Shown: positions 9,662-18,392 of the stretch, piece after piece
How the letters are laid out: each line of letters begins with the position of its first letter
How positions within the stretch are numbered: position 1 is the first letter of the stretch
NCBI GenBank assembly: GCA_023091735.1
Contig: JALKBU010000075.1
Span: forward strand, 1 to 64,000
DNA length: 64,000 bases
Reading direction: 5' to 3'
DNA from: Trichomonas tenax
Taxonomy: Eukaryota; Parabasalia; Trichomonadida; Trichomonadidae
Position numbers and translations under genes: made by a program
The notes under the pieces: model-generated
The model's input: the letters and a program-made list of their open reading frames with translations, nothing else
Database searches by the model: none
What the model was told of the DNA's origin: nothing

Positions 9662-9912
9662 TTTGACATTTGACGTGTAAATTTAGACAAAACATGACAC
9701 AATTTTCCTTTGATTTTTTTGAAATGAAATACATATTTATGTTAACTATGCATTCGTCCGATTATTTTTATATCATCAAATTCGAAATTGTTGTTAGGTT
9801 CTTAATTTGACGTGTCAGATGTCACTTACACGTCAAACACAAGTTTACATGTCAGTCATAGTTACATGTCAAATTTCCGAATATACATGACAAATAAATT
9901 TTACATGGCAAT
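9662..9912. promoter_or_regulatory. Cluster of about eight TTTAC(A/G)TGTCA-type motifs, no adjacent gene
   Basis: Copies, with variation and in both orientations, include TTGACGTGTAAA (9670), TTGACGTGTCA (9807), TACACGTCAAA (about 9827), TTTACATGTCA (9844), GTTACATGTCAAA (9861), ATACATGACAAA (about 9882) and TTTTACATGGCA (about 9899). GTTGTTAGGTT just before (about 9790) resembles the MITE terminus, so part of the cluster may be decayed MITE ends. The nearest gene is almost 1 kb away and points toward the cluster. Confidence 0.45.
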
Positions 9913-10875
9913 AATCCATTTTAATGAAATTACACTATAATATCTGTTCCATACTATTCAAAATCCATGCCAATATATATTCAAAACAAAAAGATCATAG
10001 AATGCTAATTATATTTTTTCATTTTCATTTTATTTCACCTATATCTATATCATTTTCATGTCCATTATATATGAAGCCACCTATACCTATTGCGTTTATT
10101 TAGACTAATTTGTTTTAATATTTTGTATCACTTCAAAATTAAATTTCATTGTACTTTCATCAAATATATGAAATACTCATTAGCAAGTTATGCCTAAGAA
10201 TGTTCACACCATCATATGAAAATACCCCAATAATACGTTTCAAAACTCTTCATATATGCTTTTTAATTAGTCTGCACATATTCCCTATATATTAGCATTG
10301 CACAATACAATCATATCGTTTAATTAATATATCTAAACACATCATAAGGATCTTGATTCAGATTCAATTTGTTTCAATACAATTGATATAAGCTTTCTAC
10401 CATTTCAAACATACTAACATCATACTGTAGATTCCACCCCCAACCCTGGACTATATTTCAAATTTTAATATTCTCATCAATTTCATTCAACACTTCAAAT
10501 TCACCTCATATTCATGCTGATGTTTCTTATGGTCGTTCTCTATCGATATCCACAAAATAAAGTCTTCCACTTTAGTTATATTGTATAGATTCTAAAATTT
10601 ACCTATTTTTTTAGTCCAGATGTAGGAAAAGTAGGGTATTATCTTTCCAGAACAGGTAATAATTCATTTCTTGCGCTTATATTTGAAAGTAAGATAAATA
10701 AAATGCATTAAGACACAATTATGCTCGACAAAAAAAATTAAATAATATTACTGATTACAATAGATTGTTTAAAACTTAACGAAAATAACAGTTCTTTATA
10801 TACGAGGAAAATACAAACAGAATAAAAATATATTAGGAAGTTGTATGCCGCAACAATTCATCTATAACAATAATT
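9913..10875. other. Gene-free AT-rich spacer
   Basis: About 960 bp of low-complexity AT-rich DNA with scattered T/C tracts. No reading frame, RNA gene or repeat is supported. Confidence 0.5.
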
Positions 10876-12231
10876 TCATTCTTCTGCAAATTGATAGCTT
10901 TCAAATAAACTTATTATCTCCGAGTTATCTTCAGCTATCTGTTTCAGCTTGCGAAGTGCAGCAACAATGGGCTGAAATTCTGTCTGATCATTTCCCATTT
11001 CCCAAAACTCCAACATGTTTTCGATTAGAGAAGGATTCAAGATGTACTGTTCTATATATGTCTTACTTGACCTAAGAGAAGCTGCCGCAAGCATCAATGC
11101 TGCAGACAATTTCTCATCAAACTGACCATTTTCGAGAATTGGCTGTGCCATCTTAATTGCATCTATTTCAAGGGCTGGTCCTACAAATGTTTCATCAGCG
11201 ATGAACAAGCTAACTAATATATCACATATAACTCGTCCTCCTTTGGAAATTAAAAATGGAAGATTAATATCTGACTGTATTTTGCTGAAAATATTTGGAT
11301 CGTTCGCAGAAAGTATAACTGAAATAGTTTCGAATATTATATCTAATGTGTCTTGTCTGGCAATCTTGTACGCGACATTCAAAATTTGGTTGGCCAGACC
11401 AACTTCGACTGTACTATTGATATTTTTGCGTGTCGTGCAAAACTTACTTAAAGCGCTGAGTGCGTAGTATAGAATTTCACCGCTTGTTTTATCTGTAACT
11501 TGTTGGTCCGCGAATCTTTCGATAAGTGAAAGGACGGGGATAAGTATTGTATCGGCTATATGATCCTCGACAACTAACTGCGCATCTGGGAAAAAGCTGT
11601 TGATGCACATTGTTGTTAATAGCAGAGTTTCGGTTTCATTTGTCTGTACTAATATATTACATAATGAATCGAAGACTCCTTTCTCGTATGTCTGCATTCT
11701 AGCTTCCGGAGAATCAGAGCAAACGTAGGAGAAGAAATCCATTAAATCTGCGAAAACCTCTTTGCTCCAAGAGGTTGTTAAGAAGAAATCTGAAAGTCGA
11801 GAAATTGTTTGATTTTCTATCATCATCGTAACAATTGGAGTTGAAAGGTAAGCAAATTTTGCATTTAATTGAATAACATGATGAACTAATGTCGGATGAT
11901 CTGGATTTATACAATGAGCGGAATATTCGAAATAGTTTGCATCTTGAAGAAGAGTGATGACTCGGTCATCGATTGAGTCAACTCCCTGTAAAATGTTAAT
12001 CATTTCTTTTAAAAAATGGTCTGCTTTATTACCTGATCTGTCTTTAGTGCCTTCACAAAATTGCCTTAGGCTTTCTGTAAAAGCTTCGTAATCAAGACCG
12101 TTTGATGAAATTTGGGAAGAGTTTGTTGGAGATTGGCGAATTCTCTGCCTTCTGCTCGTGTTATTTGATTTTATCCTCTCCAGACGATGCTGGTGGATTT
12201 GATCTGTGTTGAAAAGACGAGGAATATTCAA
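10876..12231 (-). CDS. Armadillo/HEAT-repeat protein, importin-alpha-like
   Basis: A 451-residue all-helical protein. A basic N-terminal stretch at about 15-33 (HRLERIKSNNTSRRQRIRQ) resembles an importin-beta-binding segment and is followed by degenerate armadillo-like helix triplets, for example FEYSAHCINPDHPTLVHHV and GEILYYALSALSKFCTT. This is the overall plan of importin-alpha nuclear-import adaptors, but the Trp-Asn ladder of the cargo groove is not evident, so it is a divergent ARM protein at best. A similar-sized ARM protein lies at 29897-31198. Its start lies only 32 nt from the stop of the upstream gene, so its promoter must overlap the end of that gene. Confidence 0.8.
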   Translation of the reverse strand: MNIPRLFNTDQIHQHRLERIKSNNTSRRQRIRQSPTNSSQISSNGLDYEAFTESLRQFCEGTKDRSGNKADHFLKEMINILQGVDSIDDRVITLLQDANYFEYSAHCINPDHPTLVHHVIQLNAKFAYLSTPIVTMMIENQTISRLSDFFLTTSWSKEVFADLMDFFSYVCSDSPEARMQTYEKGVFDSLCNILVQTNETETLLLTTMCINSFFPDAQLVVEDHIADTILIPVLSLIERFADQQVTDKTSGEILYYALSALSKFCTTRKNINSTVEVGLANQILNVAYKIARQDTLDIIFETISVILSANDPNIFSKIQSDINLPFLISKGGRVICDILVSLFIADETFVGPALEIDAIKMAQPILENGQFDEKLSAALMLAAASLRSSKTYIEQYILNPSLIENMLEFWEMGNDQTEFQPIVAALRKLKQIAEDNSEIISLFESYQFAEE

Positions 12232-12253
12232 AATAGGAAATGAAACACTTTTT

Positions 12254-12275
12254 GCGGTTTTGTCACTTTTTAGGT
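12254..12275 (-). promoter_or_regulatory. AAAAAGTGACA promoter-like motif overlapping the upstream stop codon
   Basis: On the minus strand, AAAAAGTGACAAAA lies 30 nt before the ATG of the ARM-repeat gene. The TGA in this motif is itself the stop codon (12263-12265) of the RapGAP-like gene. Confidence 0.45.
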
Positions 12276-15004
12276 CTAAGTGGCCTGCGCTTTTGATGAC
12301 ATTTGATGATCTCGATGAGGTGATCCTGTGGAGAGCCGTGGTTCTCCGTGAACTTGTTGCGTGCCTCGAGAGTTTGCAATAGCTCGTTATATTTTTGTTT
12401 GATCACATAACTCAAGACAAAAGAGTTTACTAATGAGTTTATGTTGTCTGCAAGGATGGTCATTGGCTCTTCTGATAAGAATGCATATGATCCATTGAGA
12501 AGATAAACAGAATAAGAACCACACTTCTTTTTGTTGACACCATTAACATTCTTTTGAATTCCTTTGTGTAACTGATGAATGATGAGACATGGAGTTGAAC
12601 TTGAACAAACAGTTGGATTGATGAATGATTCTCCATCGACAAATATTATTTCTAGGTCGGGCTTTTCAACAACAGCTGGATGTGGAATGAAATAAGCTGT
12701 GAAAAGCATGAAATCTGTAACACGAATAGCATCTCTTTCTGTCCTGTCACCAATTAGACTCATAAAGAATTTGTATCTTGGTGTAAATTCAGATTTTGGT
12801 TCGAGATTCAAGGAGTTTTCATCGACAGATCGAACTGAAATATTAATTTTCAATGGAATCATTTTTTCGTGATATTCTTTAAGCTTGCTAATGTCATTAC
12901 CATAAAATAATACGTTATTTGTGTTGTCCGCGTTGAGAATTCCAATATTATAAAGGAAATCGGTTGCTTTCACTATTGTATTTGATGTCGAGTCAAATTT
13001 AATGAATGAACTATCATTAACTAAAGAACTGGATTCGGTTTCTTCACTGGTTGAATCATCTGTAATTTCTCCAGTTAAGAATGGAATTGGCGTTGCAGTA
13101 AAGTTAAAGATGCCAAATGGAGAGTAGACTGTAGATGTAATAGATCCAGGACCTTCATTAAAAGCAAATAAATACTCATTGATTTTATAAAGAAGTTTTC
13201 CTTCAGACAAATCTTCAATTTCGTGAGAAGCATTAGTTACTTTCTTTTTATCGATGAGTGTATTAAACATTAATTGCTTGCATATCAAAGAAGATTCTGA
13301 GGTTGTTAAAATATGATGATAGCAAATTGTGAAAATCGATTGTCTGAATTTTTCGTCGATTGAGAACAAATCAATCCTGTTTGATATTTCAACAAGGACT
13401 ATCAGAACAATGTTAAGAGTCTGTGTGCTTTTCTCACTATTCGCAAGACTCACAAGTTGAGAAAGGTATTGATAAACTATTGGATTCGTGTAGAACAGAG
13501 TATTATCTGTGAATAAGAATAGATTAATCATCGTGTCGGTTGTTTCCTCTCCTTGTCTGAGTTCAATAATTGGGGAATTTAATGAACTCAAAATAATATC
13601 AAAACACTTATGATAATCTCCAATGATGTAATATAGGTATGAAAAACATGATGTATATACTTCAATTTGAATTGTTTTTGAAAATATATAATTGATTAAG
13701 TTAATAATTGACGGAATTGCTTGCTCATTTGGGAACGGAGATTGTATTTTGAATTTTTGAGTCAAAATTGCGTTATCTTTAATTATCTTTTCTGTTATCC
13801 ATTCTCTATCAACAGCAAGTGTCAGCAAGAATGATATAGAACATATAGGATTGTCTTTGATATGTTTCAATATATAAGGAACAAGAAATACGAAAACTCG
13901 TTCATTTTCGACAAAGTTATCAATGATTTTGCGGATAATGAAGTTGAACTCAATCATATCGAGGTTGTCAATTAAGTATTTAAGATATATTAAAATCGGA
14001 TAGCGCCAATTTTTATCAATTAAGTATCCCTCAATAATGAGATCCAAAATATTTCTGAAGTTGTTCGTGGCTTGAGTAAATGTGGTTTTCGCAAATAACA
14101 TCAAAAATTGATCGAGTGGGAACTTTAATTTGAAATTATTATTTAGGCACTTGTTGATATATTGGATAACCTCGATTGCTATTGTTAAAATAATAGTGTC
14201 TTGTTTTACGCTTGTGTGTTGAATGATCAATTTAGCATAAATTAATAAAATTTCAGGTTTGATATTTGCGAGTACTTTATCATCATGTGTTTCAAGATCT
14301 ATTTTGTTTTGTGATGTAAAATCGAAAATAGATTGGAAGGTGTATTCAAAAATCGATCTAATCATTGTCGTAATTTGATCATAGAAATACTTGTGTGTAG
14401 TATATACTTCTAAAATTTTCAAAAACTGATTGGGATCGATATCCGTAAGTTGTGAAAGTGGGAACATGAAAGCTAAAACTTGCGAAAACTCTTTTGAGAA
14501 TTCTTTGGGCTTGTAAGTATCCAAAACATACATCACAAGCTTTATTATTGTCTTCCATGACTTTTCAGATAAAAAATATTTATCCTCGAAGATGATTTGA
14601 TGAATATTGTCAAAAATTTCATGAAAATTCGTAGTTTGATTTGTTGATACAAACGAATAGATTATTTCCAATACGTTTTCAGTAAACAGAGCGCAATTAT
14701 CAATTTTATGCTTGTTTGCAATTTTCAAAATATATAATATTTCTACGAGTATCATTTCTTTCAAAGATGCATATTCATTATTAAATTTTAGTACAAACAT
14801 AAAAGTTTGGACTGTCCAGTTTAGCGATTTGAATGTATATAAAGGAGTTTGATTGAGTTTCGATTCGACCCACAAGTTATAAGCTTGTTGTAAAATCTCT
14901 TCCTGAGATTTCTCATTGACTAGAAGGAGTGGGTGGGTGTTATTTCCTTCATTCGAAGATAAAGTAAAGTTTCCCCCATGATTCTCCTTCCCTCCACATT
15001 TCAT
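12263..15004 (-). CDS. TSC2/RalGAP-type RapGAP-fold protein, probably lacking the catalytic Asn
   Basis: A 913-residue protein. Residues 1 to about 690 form an alpha-helical solenoid without sharp repeats. The C-terminal 200 residues align by eye with the Rap/Ran-GAP domain of tuberin and RalGAP-alpha: FLYNIGIL...NVLFYG (strand matching IAVLYVG), then FFMSLIG (matching FLxGLG), TDFMLFTAYFIPHP (matching the HIATLMP strand), PDLEIIFVD (matching the HLGNDFVSIVYND segment) and CLIIHQLHKG (matching HVIVTPL). Such proteins are GAPs for Rheb, Ral or Rap GTPases; tuberin restrains TORC1. The GND motif holding the catalytic asparagine thumb is not conserved here (VEKPDLEII), so GAP activity is doubtful. 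Identification is by pattern only. Confidence 0.62.
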   Translation of the reverse strand: MKCGGKENHGGNFTLSSNEGNNTHPLLLVNEKSQEEILQQAYNLWVESKLNQTPLYTFKSLNWTVQTFMFVLKFNNEYASLKEMILVEILYILKIANKHKIDNCALFTENVLEIIYSFVSTNQTTNFHEIFDNIHQIIFEDKYFLSEKSWKTIIKLVMYVLDTYKPKEFSKEFSQVLAFMFPLSQLTDIDPNQFLKILEVYTTHKYFYDQITTMIRSIFEYTFQSIFDFTSQNKIDLETHDDKVLANIKPEILLIYAKLIIQHTSVKQDTIILTIAIEVIQYINKCLNNNFKLKFPLDQFLMLFAKTTFTQATNNFRNILDLIIEGYLIDKNWRYPILIYLKYLIDNLDMIEFNFIIRKIIDNFVENERVFVFLVPYILKHIKDNPICSISFLLTLAVDREWITEKIIKDNAILTQKFKIQSPFPNEQAIPSIINLINYIFSKTIQIEVYTSCFSYLYYIIGDYHKCFDIILSSLNSPIIELRQGEETTDTMINLFLFTDNTLFYTNPIVYQYLSQLVSLANSEKSTQTLNIVLIVLVEISNRIDLFSIDEKFRQSIFTICYHHILTTSESSLICKQLMFNTLIDKKKVTNASHEIEDLSEGKLLYKINEYLFAFNEGPGSITSTVYSPFGIFNFTATPIPFLTGEITDDSTSEETESSSLVNDSSFIKFDSTSNTIVKATDFLYNIGILNADNTNNVLFYGNDISKLKEYHEKMIPLKINISVRSVDENSLNLEPKSEFTPRYKFFMSLIGDRTERDAIRVTDFMLFTAYFIPHPAVVEKPDLEIIFVDGESFINPTVCSSSTPCLIIHQLHKGIQKNVNGVNKKKCGSYSVYLLNGSYAFLSEEPMTILADNINSLVNSFVLSYVIKQKYNELLQTLEARNKFTENHGSPQDHLIEIIKCHQKRRPLRPKK

Positions 15005-15062
15005 TTGTTGTCAAAATTCTAACTTTACGTGTCTTCGTCTGACATGTAATTTACATTCCTTA
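15005..15062 (-). promoter_or_regulatory. Upstream region with two TTAC(A/G)TGTC motifs
   Basis: The 60 bp before the start of the RapGAP-like gene contain CTTTACGTGTC (15023-15033) and TGACATGTAATTTAC (15040-15054), close variants of the recurrent TGACATGTAAA motif. Confidence 0.35.
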
Positions 15063-15408
15063 ATAACATATGATTAAACAGAGGTATCACATCAATGACT
15101 TTGCACATATATATATGCTAGTTACGTGTGGATCAATACAGCTTAAAATGCATGTTTTAGGAATATTTATTTTTTTGTTCTATAAGTTTGAGTAATAAAC
15201 TCTTCTTCTTTTAAACTAAAGCTATCCAGATCGAATGTTATTGATTCATCTTGTCCTTTTCGATCAATAGAAAGTATTAAAGAATGTTTCAGCATTTTGG
15301 ATTTTATTTTCACGATATTTTTGTTGATTCATTTTAACAGATGATGAAAAGCTATTTGACGAATCAAAATTAAATTTTGAGTTTTAATCCTAAATTAAGC
15401 GAATATTC

Positions 15409-15463
15409 ATGCTGCAGCTATAATGGAGATCCAACTCATCAAATATTATCAACTTCTAAACTT
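15409..15463. repeat. Left copy of a 55-bp direct repeat
   Basis: It begins ATGCTGCAGCTATAAT and matches 17284-17338 in the same orientation at 51 of 55 positions. The two copies bracket a 1.9-kb gene-free block holding two hairpins and a TIR element. Confidence 0.75.
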
Positions 15464-15469
15464 CGAATT

Positions 15470-15512
15470 TTTTTAAAAAAGTGACGCCCTTAGGGCGTCA
15501 CTTTTTTAAAAA
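15470..15512. repeat. Perfect 21-bp-arm hairpin with back-to-back GTGAC/GTCAC motifs
   Basis: The arms at 15470-15490 and 15492-15512 are exact reverse complements around a single T at 15491. Each arm contains AAAAAAGTGACGCCCT, so the promoter-like AAAAGTGAC core points both ways. The unit could be a transposon end, a terminator-like hairpin or a palindromic control site. No flanking gene starts or ends close by. Confidence 0.85.
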
Positions 15513-15704
15513 TAATTCTTGAATTCAAATTTGAATTAGCGGCATTTCTAATTTTTTGCAAATTTGTTCGAAAAATTTTTCTCTCAATTTTTAATAAAAA
15601 AGAGAAATCGTCATTGCAATTCACATATATTCAGGTTGTTTAGTATAATTTACTTAATTTTTTTCTTATATTTTCTATTTCAATTTTCACTTTTCAAATG
15701 GACT

Positions 15705-16806
15705 TTAAGGGTCCGCTATGGCCAAACTTCCTGTATCGTCCTTCACTTTTTTGGTATATTTTTAACTTATTTAGGTACAAGAAAATGTTAAAAATCCACC
15801 AAAAAACAACCTTCTTGATTTTGTTTTTTCTCATGCTAAGGATTAATTGCTTGGAGTATCTCAGCTCAATTTCAACTTTTTAATTATAATATTAATAATC
15901 AGCGGGAAAAGGTGAAATCATTTACCATTTTAATAGCCACTTGAATATATACATGCTAAAAATATGCTGATAATTGTAAAGTAGTAAAATAAACAAGCAA
16001 ATCACAATGAAATTCTGCTATTTCTTCGCGTTCAATTTGTTTGATGCATTAAACAGTTACTATAGCCTATGATAGCTATGTTATTTCAATTAGGTGCTTT
16101 TGTATCCATAAATAACACGAATTATTACACCTAAATTTATGGATAGCTCTACATTGCTTCTAGGCTTTCGTCCACGTGAATTGATAGCATAACTGTCTCC
16201 CCTTACGTTATTTTGTGTAAATGCCCTAAAGCTTTCATATGTTTTTCAAAAATCGAGGAATTTTTGAGTAATAATTAATTTATTTTTATGTTTAATATTC
16301 ATATATCAATGTTTTGTTGTGAAATTCATATTTGTGTGAGATCATCTTCAAAAACATGTATTTTCAATTTATTTTTGCATTACATCGATATCAGTACTCC
16401 AAATAATGCAAATAATACCTTGAAATCGAGAAATATGCAAATTTTGCTGATTTTTTTTTTAATTTTTTCTCCCTGTTAGTATTTTGCATATTTATTACCA
16501 AAATACTGCTAAGTGATAATTGGCAAATGAATTAATGCAAGCAAAAAGGGTCCTGATTTTCACATCACTCATGTTTTTTGAAAAAATCACATTTATTTTT
16601 CACAGTCCATGATTTTTAAGTTTTGATTGATTTTTAAGCGAGAAATATTAATGAATCTCCTTTAATATGCTATATGCAATGAAGCGCATATCATTGTAAA
16701 ACTAGATCTCTCTATCTTGAAAAGCATCAAATTGTGGGAAATACGTTTTTTAGACAATCTCATAGAATATTTTGAGAGCCTATATTTGGCCATAGCGGAC
16801 CCTTAA
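15705..16806. mobile_element. 1.1-kb terminal-inverted-repeat element, decayed or non-autonomous
   Basis: The 22-bp perfect inverted repeats at 15705-15726 and 16785-16806 begin TTAAGGGTCCGC and continue TATGGCCAAA. The ends fit either a TTAA target site or a TA target site with AGGGTCCGC termini, as in Tc1/mariner-type elements of this size. The interior is T-rich and has no transposase-length frame (longest about 60 codons), so it cannot move itself. It is nested inside the repeat block at 15409-17338. Confidence 0.7.
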
Positions 16807-17128
16807 TGCTTTAGTGGGTTCTATTGCAGAAGTCACAGAAAACTCTCTTCCATGACAATAACTACAGTACACACAGTTTTTGAAAGGGCGCTGCCCACGA
16901 GGCAGCTCTTATGAATATTTCAGATTTTACAATAAAGTTTATGGGCAGGTGGAAAACTGATGTTTTTACTCATTTCACTGCCATTGACATGCGTCAGGCT
17001 ACCATAGCCATTACCCCCATAATTTAATAAACAACCCCCTTTTTATTAAAAAAATTGAGAGAAAGGATTTACAAAAAAATACAAAAGAGGTGTTGAATTC
17101 AAATTTGAATGATACATAAATTTGAAAT

Positions 17129-17172
17129 ATTTGACAAAAGTGACATCCCGAAGGGTGTCACTTTTGTCAAAT
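17129..17172. repeat. Second hairpin with inverted ATTTGACAAAAGTGACA arms
   Basis: The 17-bp perfect arms are at 17129-17145 and 17156-17172, around TCCCGAAGGG, which adds a CCC/GGG pairing. Like the hairpin at 15470 it holds AAAAGTGACA in both orientations. It too lies near a GAATTCAAATTTGAA-type palindrome (about 17094 here, about 15519 at the other site). Confidence 0.85.
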
Positions 17173-17283
17173 AGTTCCATTCTTGATACAAAAATGAGCC
17201 ATTTTAGAAAAGTTACTTTTCGTAAACTTTTCAAAATGTGTTACTTTTGTCAAGAATTTACTTTTTATGAAATTCATCAATAG

Positions 17284-17338
17284 ATGCTGCAACTATAATC
17301 GAGATCCAATTCATCAAATATTATCAACTTCTCAACTT
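17284..17338. repeat. Right copy of the 55-bp direct repeat
   Basis: The copy begins ATGCTGCAACTATAAT. See 15409-15463. Apart from the repeats listed, the 15.0-17.6 kb block shows no gene. Confidence 0.75.
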
Positions 17339-17649
17339 TATTTTTTTGATGTTTCATCACAAAATATTAGTTTAATTCGAAAATCATCAATAGAAACACT
17401 TGCCTAATTGTTTTTCATCATTAAATTGCTCGTCAATTCGATTTTTTATGTTTTTACGAAGCCAAAAAAAAATTGATATAAAACGTAAGAAAACACATAT
17501 CAAAGACAATATTGAATGAACAATTTCGAGAGCAATATTCTATCGTCCGGCAATGCGATAAGAAATTGAGAGGTTATTTCCAGGTAGAACATGTCACTCT
17601 TCTCTCAATTCTCCGATTTCTGTCTCTCAATATTATTTGACATTTTCTC

Positions 17650-18159
17650 ATGAATTCCCAGAACATGTTGCAAGCTCTTCAGCCACCGAAGCACAAGAAG
17701 AGGATTTTCACCAAGGAAGAAGACGAGCAAATTCTAAAGTACGTAAACATATATGGCCAAAATTGGAAAGAAATCGCTTCCATGATTTCTGGAAGAACTG
17801 AGAAGCAGTGCAGAGAGAGATACCGGACGTACTTGAACCCTTCGATCAGGAAGGATCCTTTCACACCAGAAGAAGACGCATTATTGGTTCATCTTTATAA
17901 TTCTGTGGGGCCAAGATGGGCTGAGATTGCCAAACATTTTGACGGAAGGTCTGATAACATGGTTAAGAACCGCTTCAACTACCATATCATTCACAGACCA
18001 CGTAAGAATTATAGCAAGCTCCCTATATTCCAGTCTGTACAACCTCTTTCACCTCCGTTCATTTCTCAGATTCCACCACCAGTTGAGACAGACTCAGTAT
18101 TTGACTTGGATGAATTCGATCCATTAATGGAACTCCAATTAAGTGGATTCCAAATTTAA
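17650..18159 (+). CDS. R2R3 Myb-like transcription factor
   Basis: A 169-residue protein of the small trichomonad Myb type. Two consecutive Myb repeats fill residues about 15-115. R2 is FTKEEDEQILKYV..YGQNWKEIASMISGRTEKQCRERYRTYL; R3 is FTPEEDALLVHLYNSVGPRWAEIAKHFDGRSDNMVKNRFNYHI. The spaced Trp are present but the first one of each repeat is replaced by Phe, common in R2R3 proteins outside plants. The recognition helices (EKQCRERYRTYL and DNMVKNRFNYHI) are intact. The remaining 50 residues are Pro-rich then acidic (VFDLDEFDPLMELQL), resembling an activation tail. In T. vaginalis such proteins bind promoter motifs of metabolic and adhesin genes. Targets here are unknown. Confidence 0.93.
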   Translation: MNSQNMLQALQPPKHKKRIFTKEEDEQILKYVNIYGQNWKEIASMISGRTEKQCRERYRTYLNPSIRKDPFTPEEDALLVHLYNSVGPRWAEIAKHFDGRSDNMVKNRFNYHIIHRPRKNYSKLPIFQSVQPLSPPFISQIPPPVETDSVFDLDEFDPLMELQLSGFQI

Positions 18160-18392
18160 TTATATTTGATCAATTGTTTGTTTTGATATAAATATATTAG
18201 ACTTATTAATTCGCTTCTATTTCCTTTTCATTTTCCAATTTTTTTAAAAAATTAAACTAGATGGCGTGTATTACAATTATAAATTGTAGACACGTATGCA
18301 TCTATGCCTTTTATACACCAATAAACTAATATTTCAATCAATTTCAATATTTTAAATAAAATTCATATAATTTACTAACAATGGAATACAAT

